In this document: one piece after another, positions 49,101-59,500 of the stretch
Layout of the letters: the number at the start of each line of letters is the position of its first letter
How positions within the stretch are numbered: the stretch's first letter is position 1
Source: Casuarius casuarius
Lineage: Eukaryota > Chordata > Aves > Casuariiformes > Casuariidae
Reading direction: 5' to 3'
NCBI GenBank assembly: GCA_003342895.1
Contig: PTFA01000055.1
Span: forward strand, 2,883,629 to 2,947,628
Length of the DNA stretch: 64,000 bases
Notes under the pieces: model-generated
What the model was told of the DNA's origin: nothing
What the model saw: the letters and a program-made list of their open reading frames with translations, nothing else
Databases searched by the model: none
Position numbers and translations under genes: made by a program

Positions 49101-49497
49101 AAGCTCTTGTTCACTGCAAGAGCCTAACTTAGCACAGTTAGGGGTTCTTGGATCTGGGTAACTGATCCGAAAGTGAAGGCACTCAGGTGAGTTTTTCTTT
49201 GTGTGTGTATGTATAATAGGTAGTACTGTAGATTTGCTGTAGCCCATAGATGAAGATACAGAAAATATTGAAGCTTAATTGTAGTACTTAGCTTTTTATA
49301 TCTCTAAATACATCTTGGGTTTTTTTTTTTCATTTCAGTTGCAAAAAAATGGCCTTCGGAAAAATGGCATTTTGAAAAATGGCCTCATCTGTGACTTTAA
49401 ATTTAGCCCCTGGAAAAACAGCACTTTCAAACCTGCTCTGGAGAATGAGGATTCTGAGACAAGCAGCAGCGATACATCAGATGATGATGATGTGTGA
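31123..49497 (+). CDS. GPBP1: GPBP1 (vasculin), complete 10-exon coding region, 471 aa
   Basis: Spliced CDS: 31123-31185, 37274-37397, 37855-38078, 38805-38871, 40549-40733, 41538-41678, 42180-42344, 45094-45278, 48645-48747, 49339-49497. The parts total 1416 nt and every intron is GT-AG with matching phase. The protein starts MAQHDFAPAWLNFPTPPSST and carries the hallmark vasculin segments SLAAGVWEYP (about 153-162), PRMLVIKKG, a basic block RLTKLTRMRTDKKSEFLKAL (285-304), the RLLKEMGWQED motif (385-395) and an acidic tail ending SDTSDDDDV. Vasculin is a nuclear protein reported to bind GC-rich promoter elements and activate transcription; a paralogue, GPBP1L1, exists. Length is close to the roughly 473 aa I recall for the mammalian protein, and no stop or frameshift interrupts it. 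The N-terminal MAQHDFAPAW start matches the family, and the Kozak context is strong. Symbol choice over GPBP1L1 rests on these remembered motifs and is firm. Confidence 0.96.
31186..37273 (+). other. GPBP1 intron after coding exon 1
   Basis: A 6.1-kb intron, AT-rich, with T homopolymers (22 T near 32641-32662; also near 35660, 36016 and 36709), a (TTTG)n tract at about 33493-33527 and a C9/T9 tract near 36920-36940. No coding exon or RNA gene was recognised. The ORFs inside are short and unlike known proteins. Confidence 0.7.
33493..33527 (+). repeat. (TTTG)n simple repeat
   Basis: Interrupted TTTG/TTTTG tandem units in a GPBP1 intron. Similar shorter tracts occur near 25379-25410 and 35125-35150. 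Confidence 0.8.
37274..37397 (+). CDS. GPBP1: GPBP1 coding exon 2
   Basis: Residues 22-62 plus the first base of codon 63, starting SSLNFEKHSENFSWTESRYE. The acceptor is CTCCTTTCCAG and the donor is GTATGA. A cluster of arginines (ANRRRHNSSDGFDPNIGRHN) gives a basic, polar segment. Confidence 0.95.
37398..37854 (+). other. GPBP1 intron after coding exon 2
   Basis: A 457-nt intron, phase 1. Its acceptor is atypical: the 20 bases before TCTAAG are A-rich with little polypyrimidine tract. Nothing else was recognised in it. Confidence 0.85.
37855..38078 (+). CDS. GPBP1: GPBP1 coding exon 3
   Basis: Completes codon 63 and encodes up to residue 137, from GHFGRKEKNGWRSQGRNGTE through a glycine-rich patch (HRGGYHGGGSRTR) to KQFEAEDF. 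RGG-like and Ser/Arg-rich composition suggests a disordered, nucleic-acid-friendly region. Donor is GTAAGT. Confidence 0.95.
38079..38804 (+). other. GPBP1 intron after coding exon 3
   Basis: A 726-nt phase-0 intron with a good donor (GTAAGT) and acceptor (CTTCCTTTCAG). No other feature was recognised. Confidence 0.85.
38805..38871 (+). CDS. GPBP1: GPBP1 coding exon 4
   Basis: A small 67-nt exon for residues 138-159 plus one base (PSLNPEYEREPNQNKSLAAG then VW). The SLAAGVW segment is strongly conserved in the vasculin family. Donor is GTGAGT. Confidence 0.95.
38872..40548 (+). other. GPBP1 intron after coding exon 4
   Basis: A 1.68-kb phase-1 intron ending in a long polypyrimidine tract (CTCCCTCCTCTTCCCCCCCC region) before the acceptor CAG. 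No gene or repeat was recognised. Confidence 0.8.
40549..40733 (+). CDS. GPBP1: GPBP1 coding exon 5
   Basis: Residues 160-221, with EYPLNPKSRSPRMLVIKKGS early and KGLVPKPATPPAK at the end. The VIKKG and SGFPVVG segments are family signatures. Donor is GTAAGT. Reading through the donor would add only a short tail before a stop at 40761. Confidence 0.95.
40734..41537 (+). other. GPBP1 intron after coding exon 5
   Basis: An 804-nt phase-0 intron. A 73-codon ORF at 41123-41344 has no recognisable domain and no splice support. Confidence 0.8.
41538..41678 (+). CDS. GPBP1: GPBP1 coding exon 6
   Basis: A 141-nt symmetric exon for residues 222-268 (PTQWKSQTKENKLGNPFPHE through SVSQNSVKE). Being a multiple of three with phase 0 at both ends, it could be skipped without changing the frame. 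Donor is GTAAAG. Confidence 0.95.
41679..42179 (+). other. GPBP1 intron after coding exon 6
   Basis: A 501-nt phase-0 intron with a pyrimidine-rich acceptor (CTCACCCCTCCCTTAG). Nothing else was recognised. Confidence 0.85.
42180..42344 (+). CDS. GPBP1: GPBP1 coding exon 7 (basic core)
   Basis: A 165-nt symmetric exon for residues 269-323: CNRSNSSSPVDKVGQPRLTK, then a basic block through LKALKRDR and an acidic EEEQEDE stretch. The basic block is the likeliest nucleic-acid contact or nuclear-localisation segment (inference). The frame stays open past the donor to 42563. Confidence 0.96.
42345..45093 (+). other. GPBP1 intron after coding exon 7
   Basis: A 2.75-kb phase-0 intron. The first 216 nt remain open in the GPBP1 frame (see findings). 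Otherwise AT-rich, with no gene, RNA or clear repeat recognised. Confidence 0.8.
45094..45278 (+). CDS. GPBP1: GPBP1 coding exon 8
   Basis: Residues 324-384 plus two bases of Arg385, from DDDSFNLHNSNSPHHERDIN to SSTFPQADVLSSSLEAEH. Acceptor is TTTTTGACAG and donor is GTATGT. The end leads into the conserved RLLKEMGWQ motif in the next exon. Confidence 0.95.
45279..48644 (+). other. GPBP1 intron after coding exon 8
   Basis: A 3.37-kb phase-2 intron. It holds a 27-bp tandem duplication rich in TAATTA at 46577-46629 and a GC-richer block at about 47000-47880 that carries an unassigned antisense 143-codon ORF (see findings). No confirmed gene was seen. Confidence 0.75.
46577..46629. repeat. 27-bp tandem duplication with TAATTA palindromes
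   Basis: Two near-identical units of the form TTGCTTA(A/G)AAGTTAATTAGC followed by TAA. The first spans 46577-46603 and the second starts at 46604. The first unit contains a 14-bp perfect palindrome around TTAGCTAA. Confidence 0.8.
48645..48747 (+). CDS. GPBP1: GPBP1 coding exon 9
   Basis: Completes Arg385 and encodes residues 386-419: LLKEMGWQEDSENDETCAPL then TEDEMREFKVISEQ. The LLKEMGW and LTEDEMREF motifs are the best-conserved part of vasculin as I remember it, and probably form a helical, protein-binding segment (inference). Confidence 0.96.
48748..49338 (+). other. GPBP1 intron after coding exon 9
   Basis: A 591-nt phase-0 intron with a long T tract before acceptor CATTTCAG. The 95-codon ORF at 48845-49132 lies entirely within it and has no splice or domain support. 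Confidence 0.85.
49339..49497 (+). CDS. GPBP1: GPBP1 coding exon 10 (C-terminus and stop)
   Basis: Residues 420-471 and stop TGA at 49495-49497. It starts LQKNGLRKNGILKNGLICDF, with three KNG units spaced exactly five residues apart, and ends in a Ser/Asp-rich acidic tail (ETSSSDTSDDDDV), which contains potential CK2-type sites. Confidence 0.96.
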   Translation: MQKNGLRKNGILKNGLICDFKFSPWKNSTFKPALENEDSETSSSDTSDDDDV

Positions 49498-49793
49498 AGA
49501 TTTCTCTAACATCTGTAGAAGCTCGTTTTGATCTCACGAAAATTTGGGAGTGTATTGTCCAAAAAAAATTCTAATTTATGTAGTAACATACCCCATTAGA
49601 GAAAGAATGATGGACTTCTCTCTGAAGAAAGCGAGGAATGTTGTGTTGGGTGTGTTGAACATTACTATAATTTCTTTGTAAACGAATGTTGTAGAATGAG
49701 GACTTGGGTTGACCCAGCATTGACTTTCTTCATCACTGCAGCATTTCTGACTAGCAATGTGACAATGTAACAAATCAGACTTTCTCATTTAAT

Positions 49794-49799
49794 AATAAA
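49794..49799 (+). terminator. GPBP1: Proximal poly(A) signal AATAAA
   Basis: Canonical hexamer 297 nt after the stop codon, followed about 15-25 nt later by GT-rich sequence (GTGTAATGTC). Confidence 0.5.
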
Positions 49800-50194
49800 A
49801 ACAAAAAGAATTGTGTAATGTCTTGCAAAGCTTCTGTCTTAAAATGTCCAAGACTATGAGGAAAAAAAGGGCAATTGACACAGTGTTTTGCTTGCCAGGT
49901 CATTTCTTTCTTACAATGGAAATCCTCAAATCCACTTTGTACGCAAAAAGGGCAATGTAGCATGTTGGCTAAAATGAGCAAAGTGCACTAAAACTCTTTT
50001 CCTTAATTGAGCTGTTGTACTGTTCTACTTTTTCCACACATAATTGCTCTTTAGCCATTTGTAGTGTAGTCATTGTTATAGCAAAAAACCCCTAATGTTA
50101 CAGTTCCAAATTTCTAGAACTAACCTTTAATTTGAAAGCTTTATGGGGTACTGCAAGACCCAGTGTTCTCACAGTGAACATATTTGTGTGGGAA

Positions 50195-50200
50195 AATAAA
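50195..50200 (+). terminator. GPBP1: Distal poly(A) signal AATAAA (pair with 50265-50270)
   Basis: Two canonical hexamers 70 nt apart about 0.7-0.77 kb after the stop; either could set a longer 3' UTR. Confidence 0.4.
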
Positions 50201-53200
50201 CACTGATAAATTATTCACATGCAGAAAAATAACTACACTGACTGGATTTGTCCACTACATGGGAAATAAACTGATTTACAGAGTAATGTCTCAGTGCATA
50301 GCATCAAGGGTACTGGTTTTTTTAATCTAGTAACAGTTCTGTTTGCATTTACATTAAATGTACTCTGGCAGCAGTCACTACTGCATTTCAGAATGAGTAA
50401 AAATATTTTTATCACCAGATCATACTTTTATAGCAATGCTAGTATATCGATGCAATAAGCACTTTTTTCAGTTACTTTGTGTAAAACCTTGTTTTCTTTA
50501 TAATCACACATTCTTAAACTAATCTGGTGTTACTTAATTTTATTTGATTCATTTTAGCTTTAAATATTTTTCCCAAGGTTGTACAAACAGTACGTAGAAT
50601 TAATCTGTAGGCACAACTGGTCTTGGTGATGTCGCATACTTTTTTTTAACATAGCTTATATATAGACATTCCCTCCTTCAAGATATTTTTGAATTGTACT
50701 GTCTTATATTACTGATTTGCAATGTAAAACTAAAGCAAAAATATTTATAAAGTTGAGGTTCTTTTCCATGTTTTAATTTTTTTTTTTAGGAAAAGATTTA
50801 TATGGTGGCACCTAAAAATTTTGGAATAAGGATGTGAAATGTGTGGTTTTTTAGGGATTTTTAGTTTTTTAGTTTAAATAGAGGTTTCTACTAAGTAAGG
50901 TTTTTACTTGGAACAGGCATACAAATGTTGGTGTAGCTAATTTTGACACTATATATTGGAATATTATGCTGTGCTCTTGTCTAAATTTAAAAGGATAAAA
51001 GTGATTCTTTTTTTTTAAGGGAAAACTGCCACATCAATAATGCTTTAGGTACTTGTATGCGTTGCAGATCTTTTCCTCCCTTCCCCCTTTCCCACTTTTT
51101 TTTTAATTGACTTTGGCATCTTGATGCAGTTTTTATTGTTTTTTTGGTTGTTTCATCTTATCAACAGGGTCTTCTGCCTATCCTAGTTACTTCGTGGTAT
51201 GTAAGTGCACTCATTTTGCTACTAATTGAAAACTTTCTTGCCTTGGCATCTCTCAAAGTGGGACATGGACTTCAGTGTTTTTCCTGTCTTCGGTTTAGTG
51301 ACAAGTCACCCCATCCTTTGGGATTATTACAAAATAAGTTTATGGATTTGGGAAATTTGCAGGTTTTAACAGAGAATACTCTCTTTAGAGAAAATAGAAA
51401 TAACAGTTGTACTCAGAGTATTTGTTTCTCTAGATGCAGAAACTGTAGGAGTACCTTTCATGCTAGTTCAGAAAGGGGTGTCAAATTCTGTATAACCCTT
51501 ATCTAAATGGTTATCTGCCTGCTCTGTTACTTAGTTTGCCCCTCATTGTAGTAAGAGATAGAAGTGGTGAAACTTTGATCTTCCCACTAAGGAACTGGCT
51601 AGCCTTACATTATAATTAGTTATGGCAAAGCTGAGTAGTGCATTGGGCCTCTTTCTTCCCCCCTTATTAAGAAACACTTCCTTTACTTACTCACTGAGGA
51701 ACTCTCAGCAGTTCTCTGTTGAGCTTTCAACTTTGATTTTCCTGGGAGATGCCTTGCAATCCTTGCTGTCTTCCTAGCTAGCTCACTTGTTCATCAGGAA
51801 TCCTGTCTCCTCTTCACACTTAGAAGTCATGAATATACATATGGACATTGTTTCAAGTGGTTTGGCTTATTAAATCAAAGTTTACTTTTTCTTGTTTTAC
51901 TTTCATAAAACGTGTGAAGACAGTCTTTTGCTCACCCTGTCCCCTTCCATTTTGCTCCCCAAATGAGTACATAAAGCAGAGTGAACACTGATTCACTAGT
52001 ATGTAACAATACAAATTTTTCACTTCTGACTTTGGTTGTTCCTTTCCCAGAGCAGTTTAATTTTAGTTGTTCATCAACCTTCCTTCTCTGTCTTCCCTGT
52101 ATCATGATCCTTTTCCAGGATATGTTTTTGTTTCTTCGGAAAAATGGCTGCCTTAAGGCTTAAAAAGTTGCTGGATTAAGCTTGCCTAATCCTTTAGTTA
52201 GCTTCTAGCGTGCTCTGGAAAGGATTCACTAGACACAAAAATGTCTGTGGATATAGAGTTTGTCAGTGCTGTGTCCAGAAAGCTCAACTTTAATGAAAGT
52301 AATCACTGAGTGCTGCGTACAGACTTGGCGCAGATGTATGATTTGCAGTAATCACTGCAATTTCTCTTCTCTATCTAGCCTGTCTTTGCTGACAGTGTAC
52401 TGTATCCTCTTGGCTCCCCTTCCCATCCTCCTTTTGAGGGGAAGAATTTTAATCAGTCAATTGTCAGTTTTTGATCAATTGGTGATGAGGGATATACACT
52501 CTTGCCCGCCAAAGGTATGAAGGGTACTTTTGTTTATAGTAGGGGAGCTGTGGCTCCTCCATCTCATCTAGAATGACCACAGAGACCTTCCTCATCAGTT
52601 TGTATAAAGCCTTTTTCTGTCTTAACTGGTAAGAGAAGCTACAGTGTTGATTACAGTTAAGTTGTCCATTGATGCATATTGGACCCAGTCAAAATTCTGA
52701 AGGAGACTTTTTCTCCTTGTAATTGCAATAATTGGTAAATATTACCAAGTATGGAGGAAATTTAATTGTGTTCTCCTACACAATTGCATCTGAAAAAATC
52801 CATCTATCCTATTTTACTTGTGACAAAAGCCTCAATTTTAGAAAAAAGTTTTTACCTTCTTGTAAGCAGAGTACTGCTCTGATACTAAACTCAGTGCCTA
52901 CCAACACCTTGCTTCCGTTGGTCTGTTTTGTGCAGATTTGATCCTCTGATGGAGATGTGAAGTTCCATCTCATGGTGAGATTTTACAGGGTCTATGGTAG
53001 CACATGCTTCTTGAATTCCTGCGTGAATACCTGAGAGCATGCTTGCTATTTAAGGTTGATTCTGTATGTCTTCCTCGGACAGCGTCTTGGTATGTGGTTA
53101 TTTATTCCCCTGGCAAAAGCATATTTCCAGTAGAGGAATGGTAACCCTTCCATATTTGCAGAGCAAATGACCATTTACTATCCTGTCCTATCCGGATCAA

Positions 53201-56200
53201 GGATCTTGCTTTGAAGAGGGGGGAATACTGTTCAGCAAGTGGTAAGGTTGATGGCTGGACAAGCATCTCCACATCAGCCTGATGGAGTTTGGGGCTATAT
53301 GAGGGAAAGATGTCCCCTTCGGGGACGTGGAAGATTCCTGGTTCGGGTGATAATATACAGAGTTTCATCTTCAGAAGTAAAGAACTGCAAACTCCTTCCA
53401 GTCCGCCAGAAAGAGGTCAAATTTAGGAACTGATGCAACAGATTCAAAATTCTCGGAAGATGAACTTTGAGCACCTGGTAGCCTGAGCTATTTCATTTTC
53501 CTGCACTACCAGACTGACAGTGTGGTGTCCTGAATTAGCATCTTCCAAGTCTACAGATATTCTGAAATGGACCTCTTTGCATCACATATCAGAAGACAAT
53601 TTCTGACCTTCTCTGAAACCAGCCACCCTCCTGATTTCTTGCCATATGTGCTTCACATTTGGGTGAAGGCAGGTGATGCAGCTTTTCCTCTGATCTGTTA
53701 CTCGGTTTAGCTGATAGTAAGAAATGATGTACTGCTTTGATCCGGCTTTTCCTAATATGGCTGTTTTTGTATGGTGACTTCTGTTTGATTCTTATTCTTC
53801 TCTATATGATAGCTTGGTATCTGGGAGTTCTGTGCTATCCTAACCTTTGCATGCTCCATCTCATGTTGTTTCCTGTTGCAAGACTGCTGAAGCAGAACCA
53901 CCTTTAGTGAGTTAGTGTATCCTATCTGAGCTTAAGTGTCTATTCTCATTAATCTCCAGTTTTATTTATGCCTTCACCAAATGCTGCACTATTGGAGTAT
54001 ATTTTAGAGCCAAAATATCACTTGGTAGAGAGCAGTTCTGGAATCGCTGTTTGTGTGAAGGACTCTGCATTGTTCCATTATGGCTATATAGTATTGTTTT
54101 TTGGAGTCACTCAGTGAAGATATGTGTATGGACAGTCACTCAAAGAAAAGTTTCTTATTAGCAGACTACTTTGAGATGTGTTGTCCACGTGTGCGCTTAT
54201 CTCCTATCCTCCTCCTTTTCTTCAGTGTCTCTGACAGTGCAGTCATTAGGATCCTGCATTTCAGGAAACAACTGGAGATGTGTGGGTTGTGGACTTGGCT
54301 TATGTATGGATAAAATATTATCAAGACTTGAGTGATCTGGCATACATGTGCGCATGTATACAAGGGAACACTGTAGAATGCTTTTAGAAAATAAGTTATT
54401 CCTACTCTTGCCATTTATACCTCTTGATATCATTGGTGACTCTTCATATGAGTATCCAGGTTCTTTGCTACCCAGGATACATGGAACTTAAATTATATCC
54501 AAACAGAAAGACTTCCTCATCGATTGTCAGATTTGTTTGTTTTCCTGTAACATTGCTTAGGTAACAAGAGAGATTATTTAAATGGTAATGTCTGAAATGA
54601 GCTGGTCCATAGGAATCAATATGTTTGAGTATAAGTAGCCTACTGAATCAAGCCACTGTTTGTGCTAAGCTATGAAACGCTTCATTACCAAAAGTTGCAA
54701 GATGCTTTTATCTACCTTGGAAAGCTATTTCAAAAAGAAGCTCGAGTAGGAGTGTAAAGTACATAGATATTTTACACAAACTGTTCACTTGAGCACTTTT
54801 TCTGTGCTCAGTTACTTTTTATGATTTTATTTTTGCTTTGTCCACCTCTGAAGTAGATGTGCACAAATAATCTTTTTACAGAATAAAATCATTTGATTAG
54901 TTGAGGTTAAAAAATTAGTTATTAAATTCTGAAAATGTGGGACTATATCCTTGTTCCAGTTTAGCTATAAACTAGAATAGTTTAATTGAAACCTGCAGTC
55001 AATGAGATGTTGAATTTAGTAGATGTTTCTGAAAATTTTCATACTGAATTTATGACTTTATTTGGAGAAAGTGGATAATGTTATGGGCTAATCACAAGAA
55101 TGTGAACAGAAGTTTGTCTTGGTTAAGGTCTCAATACAACAGTACCAGAGAGATACTTATGAGGAGGCCAGCGATTTTGCATTTTGTACAGTTTGGACAA
55201 CATTTGTTAGGTAAAAACAAACTACTGAATAAGCAGGTGTGCTGTCAAGCAAATGGTATATGTTTGTACAATTAAAGACTAACTAATAATGCATGTCTGC
55301 AAGGGTGTGAAGATTGCACAGGCTTATGTTACCTAGCCTTCAGTCAAGTTCTGTATTCCTTATCTCGCAAGTGCTTGACTTTACTTTTATTTTGGTATGT
55401 TTCTTACTGCTTAACAATGGTGGTCCTGATTTTAGAGCAGTTTATTGTTAGAAGGGGAAAATTAAAATGGGAAAAATGGATTAGGGAAAAAAGGCTAGAG
55501 CTTCTGTAAAATCCTTACAGGATTTAGGAGTGAACCTCAAAACAGTCTTGTGAGGTAAGGGCTGAAGGCATATTCCAAATAAACCCAGTGGTGCAGAAAT
55601 GCTCTTGCAGAAGGGTGCACCGTTGTTAGAGTAGAGCAGAAAGGGGGAATAGGCCAGAGCTCTCTAAAGAGGTGAGGCTGTTACTTCAACAAAATCAAAA
55701 GAGTCTATGCAGCATGGCTTAACTCCTGCATTGGTCAAAACTAGGCAACTGCAGTGTGAGTTAATCTGCATTTTCCTTTAGCAAATATATGTATATTTTT
55801 GCTTGGCTTCTATTAGACTTCCTAAAGGCTTATCTTCTGATGTTTGTATTTTAGGCAGATTATTTTATGGTGCAGAACCAATGAGTGAGTAGCAAAAAAG
55901 AAAAAAAACAGGCCCAGAAGCTGTCCCGTTTGGACTCAGGCAGCAGGACGTAGAGCAGGATGTCTTCAACTGCAAAGATTCACTTGCTGAGTTCTTCCCC
56001 TGGATGCAGGATGAAAGGGAAGGGATTGCAGTGGAAGCTGCTTTAAGGAGCAAATGTGGTGAGGTAAGGCTGGGGCAGGAACTGCTCTAATAGTGGAGAA
56101 CAGCTTCTAAAGAAATAGTAAGAATAAGGCAAAGAGGACTGTAATGAGACAGAGCTCAATGTTCTTAGCAGAAGCAGCTGAGGTAAATGTTTGAAGAATG

Positions 56201-56289
56201 GACAATGGTTCAGATCAGAGTTGAGGTAGGGTTAGCCCAACAGTCTAGTGCAGCAGCAGCTAATTAGCAGCTAATTAGCTCTCAGGTGG

Positions 56290-56540
56290 AACTGAGCAGC
56301 TTGATGGGGTGGGGGAAGCAAGGGGGCCTTGCAGGCTGGCTAGGAAAGGGAGCTGTGAGGAGCGGTGCAAGGAAGACAGCAGGTCTCAGTGCTGTGCTGT
56401 GCTGTTTGGAGGACTGGCAGGTGCTGAGTAGGATTTGGGGGGAGCAAATACTGAGCAAGATGTGGGGGAGGAGAAGCTGCAAGGTGGAAGACTCATGGAA
56501 AGCAGTTGCTGTGGGAGAGGCAAGAGAGCTGCTGGCCTGA
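56290..56540 (+). repeat. Purine-rich block with imperfect tandem units
   Basis: G/A-rich sequence. Two adjacent imperfect units of about 30 bp share a CTGAG(T/C)A(G/A)GAT core followed by a G run (starting near 56422 and 56451), and a short GTGCT repetition lies at 56391-56403. A GCAGCTAATTA unit is duplicated just upstream at 56262-56280. Function unknown. Confidence 0.45.
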
Positions 56541-59500
56541 GCTGGAAGTCTTTGGTGGCACTGCTAGTTACCTGGTGAGTGCAGTGAAGACCTGCAAACC
56601 TGGTTCCAGTGCTGTGTTGATGGCAAACTGGTAAGTACAAGAATACAGTCAGTGTTTGATTGCTTTAATGGTGTTTAATCCCTGTCAAAGAGCAAATGCA
56701 CAAGTGAGTGGATGAAGTGGAGGTGGTGAAGTTCTCACTTTCTTCCTGAGCAATGAGTTGCTGGGCAGTGTCTGAAGGAATTGTATGTATGGGGAGTGCA
56801 TGGGAAGGCAGTATGTCCAGGGCTAACCAGAGGAGACCAATTCTGTTTCAGTGTTAATTGTTAGGAAAAAAAGGAATCGTAAGGAAAAAAATGATAAATG
56901 CACCACTTGCTATGTGAGGTAACTGTGTTAGGATTTGCCAAACCAGGACAGATTGACTTTATTATCCAATAAATAAAAAACCTCAGCAAAGAAGAAATGT
57001 TTCTCATGACCTCTGAAACAACTATAATCTTGACAGAGCTGTGGGTTAACAAAACACAAATATTTTAATTGGCTTAATCAGGCAGTTAGAGAAAGGAACC
57101 GGTATGCAGGGGTGGATGTTAAGGGGAGTAGGGTGAGCCCTTGCCTTGCAGAGGAATGCTGCATGGTGAGGGATGGTGGCTCTACTGCATGGTAAGGGTG
57201 AGAGTGGCACTGAAAAAGGTATTTGATAATGCTTGCTCATGTTAGTCATGCCCAGACAATATGCTGACTGCTGTTGTCATCACACATTGATGTATGCAGA
57301 TCTAATGTTTGTGCTCATGGTTGGTTTCCTGGTCTTTAATGGGGGAGTAGTGGCTTAGCTTGGAGTACATGTAGGAGTCTCTTTAGCTGTGTAGGCATCT
57401 GGTTGATCTCTCTGGTCTTGAGGAAATTCTTGTTCCCAAGATCATCTTCGGCATAATTTTGGTTCTCTTGTTAACCTCTTCTGTGATGTGCACCTTGATG
57501 GTATTATCTCATGCCATGACCTTTTTCTGCTCATGTCATGCAAGCAGGCTTGACCACATAGGGATACACTGATCATTTTGTCTTTGGCTTACTTGAGCCA
57601 AAGTCCTAGAGTAAAGTCAGTCCTGGGCCATGCCAGGACTGTGCTTGTATCCTTCCCTTTCCAGCTGCTTNGTCAAGGCCTCATTTTTTTTTCTTTGTAT
57701 GGTGGTCCCTTAAGTAGATACAAAAAGTCCCCTTTCTGTATCTATGCAAAGTGATGAAAGTCCAGGGCTTTGGACTTTACTACACTTAGGACTTATTACT
57801 CTCTAAGTACTACAGGGAGAGAAAAACCCCAATATGATTAAAAGAGACTAGAAGGGAGCTGTAGTTGCTCATTTCTGCAGTACCCAAGGAAGAAAAAATC
57901 TGCTTTATGTTGTGTAGCCTGGCCCCCAGAGCAATTTGCACGAAGGAAGTAGAGGTCAGCACTACAGGCAGAAAAGTGAATGGCTCCAAGCAGTGCGGAA
58001 GTGATATCGCTTAGCTGAGAGCACAGACTTCCCAGTCAATGGTCTACTTTCTATTTTCTTACTTCTAAATAGTATCTTTTGACTGTTTCACGTTTCACTT
58101 CCTAATTATTAATTTATCTTGTCTGTCTCAATCTTCCAAACCTTTAGGTTCTGGTATTGCATCTAAATACTGCAGATCTATGCTGGGTAACATCTCTAAG
58201 GTATAACCTATTCTGTCTGTTTAGAGCATATTCATTGAGATTGTTTTCATCAACTTAGTTCTCAAATCAGCAGCATCTCTTTGTCTGGCTGTAGCACCGT
58301 GCTGCCCTGCCTGTCTCGGAGTGATGTTGCAAAGAATCTTCTCCCATCGTGGATCATCTCTGGCTCCTTCCTTCTTCTTGTTTCCTGCCCTGATTACTTT
58401 AAACATGGGTTGCTTGTCCCGCTTTCAAGCCTTCTGTAGTGTAGACACCTCTAACTTATGCATCACTTCTCATTCATCTCAAAGAGGATGGCACCTGCCT
58501 TTGGCCAGTGACTCCAGAGGCTGTCATTCATGTGTTCAGTTTTGAAGAGGGCATCCTTATGCTTTCTTCTGTGCTGTTTCTGGAGGCAAGCAAAATTACA
58601 TTGTTTTCTTCCTTCCCAGAGATGGTGTCTGGCAAAACCCCTCAAACCTTCCAAAATGAAACAAAACAGTGAGGAGTCTTGACAAGCCAGACTGCTCTGA
58701 TCTCTGCTGGGCTCTCGGACTGTATTGCATGTTATTTGCCCTCTGCTCTTCCATCTGCCTCCTGTAAGCAATTTTTCCCTGTGTCTGTACTTTGTGTGTA
58801 TTAAGGTTCTGGCCCTGCACATACAGCTTCTAACTGATACAGTAACACAAATAACGCATCCTGAGACTGATAGGAACAGTGTTGCAAGGACTGAAATCTC
58901 TTCTTGAAACTTTTAAAATAATAGGATGTCCTATATTGTCCGCTGCAGTGCCACTGTGTGTGGGCAGTAGCATGCAATTAGCAAGCATCTAGGTATATCA
59001 CAGCTGGGCCATAGCTGGTGCCCACCAAACAGGAGGGGGAGGTCCTAGCTGTGAGCGTGCAGCGTGTCCTCTAGGAACCAGGAGAGGGTGCTGGAGATCT
59101 TCGGCCAGCTCTGATCTGTACTGATACACTTGCAGGTTTTGTGCAGGTGTTATTTTGGTTAACGTTTTTGTGGTTTTGTTTGTTTTTAATTTTTATATTT
59201 TAAATTAGTATAGCTAAATTTTGTGATACTTTACTGTGCCAACCCCTAAATGCAGAGACAATTGTACATTTTATAGAGCTGCTCTACTTTGGTAAAATTT
59301 ATGACTGCTCTTGATACCACTGGTAAAACTGCTTAGTGTAGGTTGGAGTTGGCTAGAGATGCTCTTAGGCAGAACAGCCTGCATATATAGGTATACTGTA
59401 AACAGTCAGGAGGGAAAGATAGTTCTGTTAGTGTCAGTTACACAAATGATGCGCATAAACAAACACTTGTTTAAAGAAAAGCTGGGAGCAAAATCAGTTT

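Larger units (their letters stand above)
49498..51100 (+). other. GPBP1: GPBP1 3' UTR (end uncertain)
   Basis: AT-rich sequence directly after the stop, with T-rich tracts and poly(A) signals AATAAA at 49794-49799, 50195-50200 and 50265-50270. Alternative polyadenylation giving short and longer 3' UTRs is therefore plausible. I set the outer limit by loss of obvious UTR-like sequence; it is a guess. Confidence 0.55.

Noticed and set aside
48845..49132. 95-codon ORF in the intron before the last GPBP1 exon
   Set aside because: Not in a supported splice structure and no domain; flanking exons join cleanly without it.
53102..53433. 88-codon minus and 64-codon plus ORFs in a GC-richer patch
   Set aside because: They overlap each other in opposite directions, with no recognisable motif or splice structure. 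Too little to call a gene or a retroelement.
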